Below, piece by piece: positions 24,613-35,790 of a stretch of DNA of 64,000 nucleotides. The translations under genes were made by a program, and so were the position numbers. How positions within the stretch are numbered: position 1 is the stretch's first letter; every line of letters starts with the position of its first letter. The notes under the pieces are model-generated. The model searched no databases. It was not told the origin of the DNA and saw only the letters and a program-made list of their open reading frames with translations. This DNA comes from Ophioceras dolichostomum (taxonomy: Eukaryota > Ascomycota > Sordariomycetes > Magnaporthales > Ophioceraceae), in contig PYST01000146.1 of assembly GCA_003049485.1 (NCBI GenBank), forward strand, positions 1 to 64,000, read 5' to 3'.

Positions 24613-24805
24613 TCACCGGTCGGGTCTGTCGGCATGATGATGCCTGCTCCACCGCCATAGGGATGGACCGTTGCCGGCCGCCAGACCGGTAGTGACCGCC
24701 TTTCTCGACTGGCCTGGCCGGCCGCTTTGCAGCCCGGTCGCGGGACGTACTCACTGCTTCTTTGTCAGTGAATTCCAGAGCAGCGCCGGCGTCAGCACCA
24801 ACGAT
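24613..24805 (+). repeat. Diverged duplicate of the F-box gene 3' end
   Basis: TCACCGGTCGGGTCTGTCGG at 24613 matches TCACTGGTCGGGTCCGTCGG at 24335, and GTGAATTCCAGAGCA near 24768 matches GTGAATTCCAGAGCA near 24464. Between them the encoded pattern TGRV..R ... MDRC is shared, but copy 2 has lost its frame. Copy 1 is about 24335-24500, so the offset is about 280-305 bp. Confidence 0.65.
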
Positions 24806-25148
24806 GCCAACGGCATATCACGTCCCGCCCGGTCAGTGATTTCTTCCGCGGCGAACAAAGAAGGTTCCCATCACCTCCCTGTTTCCGCCATTCCGCCATT
24901 ACTGGCATGCCTGCCGCGGGCCGCTGGTCTGGGCCGTAGAATCACATGCGCCCTCGTGCATTCCTATAGAGCCCCGATCGACACCTCGAAGGTATATAAC
25001 ATGCACGTTTCCTCCCACTTCTGCGTTGTGCCTTGTAGCCAGCCCTCCTCAGTCCACCATCTCCTTTCTGCGACTCCCTCCCTTATTCCATTCGTCGACG
25101 CTTATTAGCACACGATTATCTGTCGGTTGTCACCCTTTCCATTGAGCC
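24806..25148. promoter_or_regulatory. Probable promoter region of STAND copy C
   Basis: No gene. A TATATAAC element lies near 24993, about 155 bp before the ATG at 25149, followed by pyrimidine-rich sequence. Confidence 0.4.
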
Positions 25149-28100
25149 ATGGCATCATCCTCTAGTGGGAAACTAGCCCCCCTCGCGTCCAACCTCGCGA
25201 GCGAGCAGGAGCCTAACCAGGCCAATCATAGCGCACGTCGCCATAGCAAGTGCGGCTCGCTTGTTCTATTTCAGCACAAAGCACAGCCGATATTGGATCA
25301 AGTCTCAAAGCGAGGAGGCCATGGCCCTCAGTCTCAGCTCATCAGCCCCCATGTTTGGTCTTTCCATCACTGGTGACCAGTCCACAATCAGAGAGGCAGT
25401 CCACGCACGAATTGCGAGCGTCAGGGCGTCCGAAGGAAGCCTTTGCTGGTAGTCTTCGACAATGTTTCTGAAACAACAATCCAGGCGGTATGCAACGTTC
25501 TTCCACAATATCACGATAATAAACTCCTAGTCCTACTCCTCAGCAAGGCTTGTTTGGAAACACACAATTCCCTTCTCTCGGTTTTCCCTCGAAGAACTTC
25601 AGTATGCATCGCCAAAGGCCTCCTGCGCCCGACTCGTCGGCATCGCCAGGAAGCTTAGAGCGAGAGGCTGTGGCAAATTCCCGCGCAGAGTCATTTCTGA
25701 GAGAAATTTCTATCCACTGCGGGGAAATCTTCCAAAAAACGACTCGAGCTTGTTCTAGAGGCCGAATATGGGGCCGACATGCTTAACAACGTGCTCAAGG
25801 AGTACCGTGAGGTGCCATCCAGTCGTAGCACGCCGGAGTTCCGCGCGGTGTTGGACTTGGCCAAAAACAAAATCGCAGATCGGATAAAGGAGCAAAAGCG
25901 TGCCAATGACCTCTTGGCCCTGATTGCTGCCCTAGGCAAACATAACATGATGCCTACGAGTATCTCCAGCGTAGCCAGGTATCAACCTGAGAAGTTCGAC
26001 CCGAGCTCCATGTTGGCTCGGCAGAACTGGGCATTGTTGTTCCTGGCAGTGCAACAGGCGTGGAACTCCGACTACGAAATACCGCCCGAAGTGTCCGCCA
26101 AAGTCAAAGCCTTTGACAAAGAGCCCAATCCAACGGCCTACGCGGATCTCGTAAGGAAGTTTCTAGGTCTACTTGTCATCCTTGGGACCCACGACGTGCC
26201 CGAGGAGATCTTCAACGCGTCCAACGACATATCCGAGTCATCCTTCAAAGCACCCTACACTTGGATCCGGGAAGCCCTCGAGAAATCACCAGTATTGCAA
26301 TGGAGCGTGGATGAATAATACATCTCTCTCAAACTCGAGGCTGTCGATCCCATCCTCGAGCTTTGTTGGGGAAAATACGGCTTTACTGATCGCATCAAAC
26401 TCGTCTGTCTAGCCGCAAGCATAATTGAGAAATCCTGGTCTAATCTGCACCTGTCCAACATTGTAACCGATCCCGCGGCAAGGACAGGTGCCCAAGGCTC
26501 TTGAACGCATCAGTTGTATGGACGCAACACCTGAAGATGCTGCTCGTCCACCAAGAAGACGGCACTTATAAGAATACGTTTGAACAAAGGATGATATCCC
26601 AGCAACACTATGATCAAATTGTATTCGTCGTTGTGCGCGCAGCCTGGTACGTCTCGCTCGCTCCTCTAGCTCATGCCCCCGCGCTGTGTTGCTCTGAACC
26701 TCTGTTAATCGAGTGGGCGTCGTGGGTTGTCTTGATACAATCCGTCCACAGGGTCGCGGCTATCACGAAATCATCATGGTTCCCCCGCCAGATAGCGCTA
26801 GGTCGGCTTGAAGAACTAGTTGTGCATCTTGCGGGAAATCAGGACGCGCTCTCTGCGGAAAAACCTGCTCTACGGTGTGAGCGTCAGGCCCTCGAAACAG
26901 TATTCACGATACGAGGCTTAGACTCTGATTACTCCCGAGACAAGGGTTTACGCACAGCGCTCGGCCAATGGATATCCGTATCCGACTGCGATGGGCGTGG
27001 TGACATCGACAACAGGATGATGGCTTACTATAATAACGAAGTCGGGCTCGCGCTACTGGGCAAGGCGGCCGAGGAAGACTTCGGAAAGTTCGAATGCAAG
27101 GACACCACCACCCACGAAAGGATCGGCACAATGTGGAGGGAGGGCTTCGTCGTCGCCGCTTGGCACTGCTTCTCGACTGCAGTGGCTTTGGCCAAGAGAG
27201 CGAGAGCGAAAGAAACGGGAGACGGGAAGCCCCTGTTTACGGACCCGTTCATCAATCTTGGGCGTCTCGCGACGGCGGTGGTGACGAGGAGGAAGATCGT
27301 GGAGGTCCTCAGTCAGCCGGTTGATGACCAGGTCTTCCCGTCCCAGTCGTCGGGGAAGCGGCCGCAGCCCACGATTCACGTCGCGACGACGAAGGATGTT
27401 ATAGATCTATTCGATACCTGTGGTCCCGACAAGATCGCAGACGGCTCAAAATTCGAGTAGGTTCACACAAACTCCCCGATGGCCCCAAGCTCTCAAGTAC
27501 TAGGTAGCCCGGACTAACGATGATACGGCTTCACGCAACTGGCGAGTGACAGACAAGCCATCGTCCCAGCAGTCACAGGCGCTGTCAAGACCTGTTTGTC
27601 GTCCACAGCAGATGAAAAGGCAAAGGGACAAGAACAACTGAAGAAGAACATCGCAAAGCTCCGGGCCGTTGCCAAATTCATCAGCCTCCGCAGCGGAGAC
27701 GCAACTTGTGAGCTCGAACGGCATGATACTGAACATGAAAGCGCTAAGTAATGCTCCTCCAAGCCGTCACACGCGACACTCTTCGTCGGACCGGCGCTCT
27801 ACCCCCCCTTTCTTCCCACCCCATCACCCTAATAGCCAGGTACCTATGCAGGGACCCGGGTAGGCACATACCACTGGCCTAGGTAATCGCCTAACTACTT
27901 TCCCTCTTCTCACAGAGATGCACTGTTCCGGGTTATCTACAGCATCCAGAGACGAACCTATGCCGAAGATGAGGCCCTGTACCGGCGCGCCGTGCTGGGG
28001 CGGGCGGCATCCCAACTTCTAACTAGGCACAAAAAGCCCTGTCCGACGAGGACCAGGAACGGATGCGGACGGTCTTACGGGCCAGCGTCAACCGATTAGA

Positions 28101-28587
28101 CTCGCATACGATGGGGTGGAGGCCTCATCCTACCACCGAGGAAATGCGAAAAGCATACCGCGATACTTACGACACAGATGACGATGATGACGACGACGGC
28201 ATCGAGCCGGACTCCCCGCTGACAGGCGATTGGCGTGAGAGGGAAAGGGAAAGGGAACAGAAAGCGGCAGACGCCCGCTAGGAGAAGTTCGAGCGAGAGC
28301 GGCTACAGGGCTACTCGTGGGGCAGCTTCTTCGACACGGACGAGGACAACGTCTGGCGCTACCTGGTGCTCCTCGCGTCTTGGGGCAACAGACGAGCGAT
28401 CTCGGAGACCCTCATGCTCCTGCCGCATGGGTACCCGATTATCGGGGCCGAACGGAGGGGTGGTGCCAAAGCATCTTCGTTCTCAAGGGCCGCTCGTGCG
28501 GAAGCGGAGGGACCAACGACGGCAGCTTCGGCGGAGAACAGCCAAAAGGGGGACGAAAACGGCACTCTCGATCAACTCCGGTGGTAA
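25149..28587 (+). pseudogene. STAND/NB-ARC-type NTPase paralogue C, degenerate
   Basis: The only family copy on the plus strand. The N-block and P-loop are missing or shifted out of frame. LLVVFDNVSETTIQ (Walker B region, 25443 on), LVILGTHDVPEEIF (26170 on) and YYNNEVGLALLGKAA (27030 on) align with copies A and B. TAA 26316-26318 interrupts the middle. Introns fit at 26647-26751, 27457-27546 (GTAGGT, CTAAC, GAG acceptor) and 27748-27915 (GTAATG, CTAACTAC...CACAG); the last two join in frame (KF-D-DRQAIV and SAK-DALFRVIY). The C-module has LYRRAVLGRAASQLL, a frame shift at 28020-28035, TAG 28279-28281, then DTDEDNVWRYLVLLASWGN. The intron joins show that the C-module belongs to the same transcript as the NTPase part. 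Confidence 0.7.
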
Positions 28588-29411
28588 GCAAAAGAAAAAA
28601 AACATTCATGTTAAAGTTCAGACTTCTTCTTCCCCAACAGCGACTCCTCTCAAGCTCGCTGCTTGGCCGCCATCCACCCCGCGCTAACTACAGAAAATCT
28701 CCAGATCCCAAAGCTCTGTCATCCAGGGGAAGCTGACACTGCGCCAACTTCGGATATACCCTCCAATCCCCTCGCACCCGCACCCACAGAGACCTGACGC
28801 CGCCCCCGTCGAGTCCTCGCCACAGCAGCAGCAGGCCGTACATTCACCTTCGCCAACCCTGCCTCCCCCATATACGACCCGTGGAGGGGTCGCAGCCCAA
28901 GCGCCGAGTCAGTTTACCTCCTAGGTACCTACCTAGGTACATAGGTAGGCACCTAGTAGGGAGAGATACCAGCTGTCTCACCCCGCCTCCACGGACCTCG
29001 GAATGCAGACGGCGTCTGAGAACTGTACGGTGTGCTGTTGCCGCCCAGTCGCGTGCGGCCTAGACAAGGGAGTGCAGTGAGAAGTGAGCCGACGCTGATA
29101 TTCTAGCCTTTCGTGGCTAGTTGTGATGATGATGTTATGGATGGAGTCGGTCGGGACTTCGCGCTCAGGAGACCATTCTTCGCCTCGGCCTCTCCGAGGC
29201 GGGTTCAGTCTCTGCTGATCGGTGGACGCATTTTTGCAGGCTGAGGCAGGGTCGTTGTTCAGAAAAGCCCTGATCGTGAAGTCTCTTCACCCGGGCGGAC
29301 GTCGTAACCATCTCATCATCGGCGCGTAGAATAGCGGAGAGCAGTTTTACAGACTGCCCTCCACCGTACCAATACTACTCTCTACCAGCTCTTGCTCGTT
29401 TGTCTCGGCCG
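28588..29411. other. Intergenic with palindromic CCTAGGTA motifs
   Basis: No gene. Around 28916-28956 lies a cluster of interleaved CCTAGGTACCTACCTAGGTACATAGGTAGG sequences, written here as overlapping CCTAGGTA/TACCTAGG units. The rest includes the 3' region of the downstream minus-strand gene. Confidence 0.45.
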
Positions 29412-30716
29412 CTAGGGCGTCTTGCTCTGGCTCATCATCTTCTCGGCCGTCTCCTTGCTCCAAGAGGCGCGCTGTTTGATCCACAGCTCCCTCACTGACC
29501 AAACAGCCGGTGGTGGCGATGATGAGGTCGGTTGTTGCTGTTGAGCGGGCTTCTCCGTTGTGGTGTCTTCTGCTGCTGGCGAGTGCGAGTGCGAGTGCGA
29601 GTGCGTGGCTCTCCCTCTCCTAGTGGGAGGCAGATGCAGATGGAAGGACGACGGGGTTGGAACGGCTGTTGTTGTCACCGCCGGTGGTGGTGCCGCTGGG
29701 TGGTGTTGCGGCTCCTTGTGCAGTGCCAATAATGAGGACCTCCCCTGGCTCGGGAATGCCGCGGGGACGCTGGATGGTATCGGCTGGTAGAATGGCTTGG
29801 TAGAACCGGGACTGTTGCTGTAAGAGGAGGGGGAGAATTCCTGGTCATAGGTCGTGCGTTCTTGCTGCTGGAGGTGAGAGAGCCGGGCGATGGGCTGGTA
29901 GGCCGCAACTGGTCTTGATCGGGTTGGGGCGGCTCGTCTAGCAGACGGGACCGGTGATGACGGATGGCCAGTGGGCACTGCCGTGGTAGATCCGAAGCCT
30001 CCGGGCATGGCCCGTCGAACTGGCTCTGCTGCAATTGGTTGCCGTGTCGCGACGGATGGGGCTCCCGAATAGGGGCTGAATGCTTGGTAGTACTGATGAC
30101 CGGGTGTTACTAGTTTCGGCGGTTGAGCGTCGAGAGCGCCGCCGGCATTGAAGTGCTGGGAGGGCAACCCGTTGCCACCGGCGGAGATTTGCTGGGCCAG
30201 ACTTTCCTCCGTGGATAGCCGGACCCGGGATGCTCGAGAACTAGTGTCGGATTGCGACTTCTGAGATGACGGGAAGATGTACGAACGGCGATCCCCTGGA
30301 GTAGGGGTGCCGGAGCCGGGAAGCTTGTATGCCACGGACGGCCCCAGGATGCCGTCCGGGCGAGAGAGTGCGTCATCAAGCCCCTGGCTCTGCTGCTGAG
30401 CGAGAGACACCGGCTGTTCTGGCGCGAGTCGTTGGCGCTCCGAGAGCTGCAATTGGGCTTTTGGGGCAGTGTCTGACCCGAAGTGGAGTGACTGCCGCTG
30501 AGGGTATGCGTGGAGATTATGCTGCTGCGAAACTCCTAACAGCGACGCATACGCGACACCGTTCAGAACGAGGCCTTGCGCTCCGTCGCATCCCGGTGTA
30601 GTCGGGGAATAGACCGTGCGTGCTGATGGTTGGGATTTTGGAGGCGTCGGCGGTCTCTCGGAACCAACCACCGAAAAGGGCTGGGATGGGAATGGGTACT
30701 CTGTGAGTGGCGCCAT
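29412..30716 (-). CDS. Low-complexity Ser/Pro/Gln-rich protein of unknown function
   Basis: 434 residues from the ATG at 30716 (MAPLTEYPFPSQPFSVVG). The frame extends 50 codons upstream to 30866, but the extension looks like leader sequence. The protein is almost wholly disordered: Gln runs, Ser/Thr/Pro-rich segments, a His-Ser repeat (SHSHSHSHSP, from GTGCGA repeats at 29581) and polyQ near the C-terminus. The only ordered-looking part is the last 25 residues, with SVRELWIKQRASWSKETAEK, a short amphipathic helix. No catalytic motif or membrane segment. I do not recognise a family; consistent codon use and lack of stops over 1.3 kb favour a real gene. Confidence 0.65.
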   Translation of the reverse strand: MAPLTEYPFPSQPFSVVGSERPPTPPKSQPSARTVYSPTTPGCDGAQGLVLNGVAYASLLGVSQQHNLHAYPQRQSLHFGSDTAPKAQLQLSERQRLAPEQPVSLAQQQSQGLDDALSRPDGILGPSVAYKLPGSGTPTPGDRRSYIFPSSQKSQSDTSSRASRVRLSTEESLAQQISAGGNGLPSQHFNAGGALDAQPPKLVTPGHQYYQAFSPYSGAPSVATRQPIAAEPVRRAMPGGFGSTTAVPTGHPSSPVPSARRAAPTRSRPVAAYQPIARLSHLQQQERTTYDQEFSPSSYSNSPGSTKPFYQPIPSSVPAAFPSQGRSSLLALHKEPQHHPAAPPPAVTTTAVPTPSSFHLHLPPTRRGRATHSHSHSHSPAAEDTTTEKPAQQQQPTSSSPPPAVWSVRELWIKQRASWSKETAEKMMSQSKTP

Positions 30717-31740
30717 AGTAGCCGTTGTTGCGTTGATATGTACTAGATATTTCGAAACTTCGTTCTTCTTTGAACGTTTCCAAGCTATGGGAGACAAACG
30801 AATCTGACAAGACGAGGGGTCCAGTGCCAACTTATAGACCTGACGTCGTGTTTCCCTCAGAGCCACGTGGAAGACACGTTCTTCATTGTTTCGGGATCGC
30901 AGATTCGCAATTTGTCAACACGCGCTGGCCGGGCGGAATCGTCGATGTGCTTGACGCCTCGTTCGGTTAATGATAGCGGGATGAACATCGCTGACGAGGC
31001 TAGCGGCAGGAACCGATAGGGGCTGCGGCGGGGCTACCAATTCCCCGGCTCCCCCCTTAGCGCCGGAAAATTCTAGTGGTACATACTAGAAAGATCCCGA
31101 CGTGGGAGGAGTGGCTGTCAACTTTGGGTTCTAGCCCGCTCCAGCCACATGTGGTGTGAGACCGACACATTTGGGTGTTTGGAAGGAAACGGAGTTCCCG
31201 AGCGGAAAGGGGTTGAAGAGCAATGAAGAGGTTGAAGAACAACGAACGGGCTAGAGCAAAGCAACTATGTTTCACAGCTGGACGGCAGTTGAAGAAAGGG
31301 GGCACTAGGTCAGATCTCTCTTTCGGCGATTGCCTTACCGATCATCCTGAACAACAGCCGCCATGTACGCATCTTCTATAATGCGGAAACGCCCAAAACA
31401 TGCGGTTGTCCAGTCCGCGCCATGAATCATCAGTCAGCCAACCCGTTTTTAACAGACGCCTCGCTGGCAGTTATGGTACACACAAATCACCTGCAGTCCG
31501 TTCTCTCGGGCTCAAACGGCACGATGCGAACTCCTCCACGAGTAAACAACAAAAAGTTACGGGAAAGTCCACACGGCCCGAGCCATGTGGGGCCGAGCCA
31601 TTGAGGTGGACCCGAGCCGAGAGCTGACACCGACTGGACCTCTCCCAAAACCCCCTTTTCCCCTCCCCTCCCTTCCATTCCCCCAACCACACATTCCCCC
31701 CAACTCACACCTCACCCTCAAAAGACCCAAAAGACCTTTC
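30717..31740. other. Intergenic between XlnR-like gene and disordered-protein gene
   Basis: About 1 kb containing the promoter of the 29412-30716 gene and the 3' end of the regulator gene. The part at 31640-31740 is C-rich (CCCC-heavy). No credible coding sequence. Confidence 0.5.
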
Positions 31741-34700
31741 TCAAAGAGCAAGCCCCTTAGCCCCCCTAGTCCACCTATACAAGCTCAACGCCCTCCTCCT
31801 CGCCTTATGCTCCTCCCACTCCGTCGGCGAGCTCCCCCTCACCGAATAAAGCGTGCTCCTCAACACTTTCCGAAAATTCTTCTGGAACTCCGTACTGAGC
31901 GTCACCACACACACCTCGTGCGCCCTCACGATAGTCTCGCACGCCTGCTCCACCGACTGGTTCGGCCCGCCCAGGGCCGGCATCCGGTCGGCAAATAACA
32001 ACAAAATGAAGGAGCCGTGTAACAAGTAGATGCCGAAGAGGTAGGGCATGAAGGTCAGCTCGGGGTCGTGCTTGAGGATGCGCGAGACGGCCTGGGAGGC
32101 GGCGATGGCGCGGGAGGCGCAGTCGTTGAAGCGCGCGGAGGTGATCCAGTCGTCGTCGTCGTCGAGCATGCTGATGGCGTCCCACTTGCCGTGGAGGAGG
32201 ACGTGCAGGACGTGGAGGATGTGCGTGCTATAGGCGGTTACGAGCTGGAGGCGGGAGCGGTCGCGGGTTGAGGGGCGGAAGCGGCGGGGTGGTTGGTGTT
32301 GTTGCGTCGGTGCAGTGGTGGTGGTGAGGGCGGCGGTTGAGCCGTCGGCGGCGGTGGTGGTGGCGGGTCGTGGAGGTGGGTGTTCGCCGCTGCTGGGGGA
32401 TGGCTCGTTTGCGCCTTGGTTGTGGTGGTGGTGAGCGACGGGCGCGGCGATGGAGGGGGACGGTGCTGTCTGGGGCACGGAGCCCGTGACGAGGTCTTTG
32501 ATGTGCGGGCCGGGCGTGGACACGGTGGCGGCGGTAGCGACGACGGCTGGGCAAGGGGCGGCAACACCACCTTCCGTTACTGCTGAAGTCGCGGTGGTTG
32601 TGGCGGCACCAACGTAGTCGCTCGTTGTTACGATTGTGCCGGCAGAGGTGCTGAGCTCGAGGAGCTCGACCTCGCGCGCTAGGCGGTCGAGGCTGCGCTC
32701 GCAGCTGGCGAGCTGCCCGCCGATCAGGGCGACGGCGTGAGCGTCGTCGATGCCACCCAGGCGCGGGTGCTGACGCCTGTGGTGCACCTCGATGATGTCG
32801 CCGAGTATGGCCATCAGCGGGAGGAAGTACTCGAAGAAGCCCGTGCCGGACACGACGATGGGCGGGCCGATGACGCGCTCTGGCATGTCGCGTGGGAAGA
32901 CGGCGTCGAGATCTTCCCACACGCCTTCTGGTAAGGGGGCTGTGACGAGGTGGTTTTATGTGTCAGTTCCGGTTGTTTTCTTTTCTTTTCTTCCCGACTC
33001 GCTACAGCACTCAGGGACTCAAAAGGAAAATAAAGGAAGGGGGGAACCGATGCAGATGGTAATGACAAAACCTACAGTACACCTCGCAGTACGAATCTGG
33101 GATGTACAGCACGCTGTTGAACGACAGCGCGAGATGCCTATCCAGACAATACAGCAACCAAAACACCCTCCTCCTCTCCTCCCGCGCCTCCGCACCCGCC
33201 AAAGTGGGCGAGGCCTCCTGGTCACGACGGCACGAGCACAGCGGGTTAGGGCACGGCGACACCGAGGCAGAACAGCGCTCGTCCTCGCGGTTCAGCCCGA
33301 GAGCCAAGGCCAGACGGACGGCCTTGCTCCACCACTTGAAGCAGTCCGACTTGAAGTCTCCTCCCGAGACTGCGATGGAAAGCAGAATAAACGTCAGCAC
33401 GTCGTCGACAAGTCCCGCGGGCTCATTGGTCGCCGTCGTGGCCGGCTGGTGCTGGTGATGGTGATGGCGGAGGTCACCCCTGCCGCTATCCGGGCTGGGT
33501 ACCACATAGGGCGGCGCATAGGGGTTCTGCTGCTGCTGCTCGTTCTCGACGCGCAGGCCGCCGTGTATGCGCCGCCACCTGTCCGGGTCGCGCTCGGAGA
33601 TCAGCGCGGTGGAGAGCTCGTACAGCGCGTTGCAGATCTTGCTCCTGGACCCGGGCACGTGGAGCAGCACGATGTCGGCCGTCTGGGCGGCGCACCACAG
33701 CATCGTGGCTAGCAGGGCCGGGGTCGTCGGTCGTGGGTTCGTCGGGTGGAGCAGCGACTTCTTGCGGAAGATGCGCGTCAAGATGTACGGGCTCGCGCAC
33801 CGGAAGAGCGAGCTGCCCGGCTCGGTCAGGTACACGTCCAGAAGGTCGCAGGCCACGCTGGCGGGGATGATGTCGCCAATATAGGGGAGCACGGGCACCA
33901 GGCACCGGTACCGGCAGTCCGCGCTCGGCGCCTTGTAGAGCGACGCCACGCGCTGCAGCTCCGGTAGCGAGCCTGCCTCGCCCCCGCCCCCGCCCCCGCC
34001 TGTCGTGGTCGTCGTGGTCGTCGTCGTTGTGGACGTGCTGAATGAGCCCCTGTTCTGGCTGCGGCCGCCGTGGCCGTGGATGCTGCCGCCGCTGTGATGT
34101 TCCTGCAAGCGCGGACGCATCCCGGGGAGTCCCATGGCACCTACGCCTGCGCCGAACGACACGCGACGGCCGGACGGCTGGTGGTGGCCCCCGACGCCGC
34201 CTGGGAGGCTCCCGCCCCCACCCGCGGGCGAGGGATACCCCGCGCTGTCGTCCGACATGGGCATGTCTAGAGGCTGGCTGGTAGACGGAGGCATACTAGC
34301 CGGCGGACTGCCTCCGAGGTGATGGTTCTGGTGCGGCGCTATGCGTGGTAGGACCGCCGCCCCTGTCTGGTGATGATGGCTTGGTGGTACAAACGCCGGT
34401 CCTGCGCCGGGGTGTTGGTTATCGAGCGTCGCGGTCGGGTCGAGCAGCGAGGCTAACTGCATGTGCGAGTGCACTCCTCCTGCGCTGTAGCTGCCACTTG
34501 CCCCTGGTGAAGACACGTATGCCGGGTGATGATGGGTGGATGGAGAGGGTGATGGTGCCGGTAATGGTGGTGGGCCGGGAACAGTCGAGATGCCCGGGAG
34601 CATGGGACCTGTACTCAATGTCAAGCCGGGCGTCGCGTATCCATGGCCGTGGCCGCGGGCCAAGCCGTTGTTACTGTTGGTGGTATGCAGATGCGGCCGT

Positions 34701-35790
34701 CCACCCGCTACGGCCGAGTCGCTGTAGCTGTGGGAGCGCTGCGGCTGTGCGAAGTGCGATGATGCCCTGGGATCCGAGACGGTGCCTCCTAGGCCTCCCC
34801 CTCGTCCAGTGTCACCTCGTTGGTCCCCTCCTCCGCCTCCGAGACTACCTGGAGGCGACGCGATCGAGGGAGACGGAGTGGTCGCTGGCCCACCGTAATG
34901 GCGGTTGCTGTTGCAGTTGCTGAAGCTGCCCGCCCTGTGCGACGACTGGTTATGGTTGTGAGTGCTGTGGCAGTCCTCCCTCGAGCCGGTACGCCGTCGC
35001 TCAAGGTGATGGTGGCTAATATTTGTTTCTGATGTGCCACCACTGCCGCCTCCCGTCACAGAGATGGGCACCCGCCCGCGCTTCTTCACCTCGCGGTTGT
35101 ATCGACATGTGTAACCGTAGTCTAGAATATGGGGTTAGCCGGTGTCACCAGGTGTACAGGTACCCGGTGTACAGGTCAGGGGGAGGGGGTGAGGGGGGCT
35201 CGAGAGGAGGCAGGCGGATCATAGGCACTAGCGCATTAAGTGCTAAGATGCTGTGATGAAAGAGAAAGGGTATATGAGATGATTCAAAACCCACCTTCGC
35301 ATCGACGACTGTTTGCGAGGGGAAACGCATGGTTAGCTAAGCCTCTACCGACCAGCCAGCAGAAGGGTAGAAGCTCCTTGGCTGTGATGTAGAGGGGAAG
35401 GTGCACACGAGGTGAAACATGACAGCAAACACAGACAGAAAGGGGAGCAATGAATCAGTGTAAGAGTGGGAGGAGAAATGAGAGAATAACATGAAGATGA
35501 TCAGAATAAGGACATCGTCCATACCATGGGCACTCGCCGTTACAGCGGGTTCGTGAGGCCGAGCACTTGTCGCAGGCTCTCCTAGTGCGCTTCCTCGGCC
35601 GCGCGTGTTCCGAGAACCCCTCCTCTTCCAGCTGTTCGTTGCTGACCGAGTTGATGCCACTGTCGTTATTACTAGCGCCGGCTGGAGGGGAGTCCACCAC
35701 CATGCTCTCGCTGCGATCGACGTCGATCTCCATCTTTGTTGCTGATGCGGTTGTTCGGGTCCAAGAAGCGACTCCTCCTCCACCTTCCAT
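31741..35790 (-). CDS. XlnR-like Zn2Cys6 transcription activator, four exons with a 14-nt microexon
   Basis: Exons 35790-35525, 35308-35295 (14 nt), 35121-33076 and 32939-31741; the sum is 3525 nt, 1174 residues. The microexon supplies CRRCE and completes the binuclear zinc cluster C73-x2-C76-x6-C83-x5-C89-x2-C92-x6-C99, followed by the basic linker REVKKRGR. A long Gly/His/Thr-rich region (about 110-490, with a Thr run and a Gly run) precedes the fungal-specific middle homology region (about 500-800: CDLLDVYLTEPGSS, FRKKSLLHPTNPR, EERRRVFWLLYCLDRHLAL). The C-terminus ends SLYRWTRGAKGLAL, as in the XlnR/XLR-1 lineage that controls (hemi)cellulase and pentose genes. The exact orthologue (XlnR, AraR/ARA1-like or other) is not settled. 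The start is uncertain: 35733 is an alternative ATG. Confidence 0.88.

Noticed and set aside
32228..35089. Several long frames overlapping the XlnR-like gene on both strands
   Set aside because: They are shadows of GC-rich coding sequence; only the spliced minus-strand frame shows the zinc cluster, middle homology region and YRWTRGAKGLAL end.
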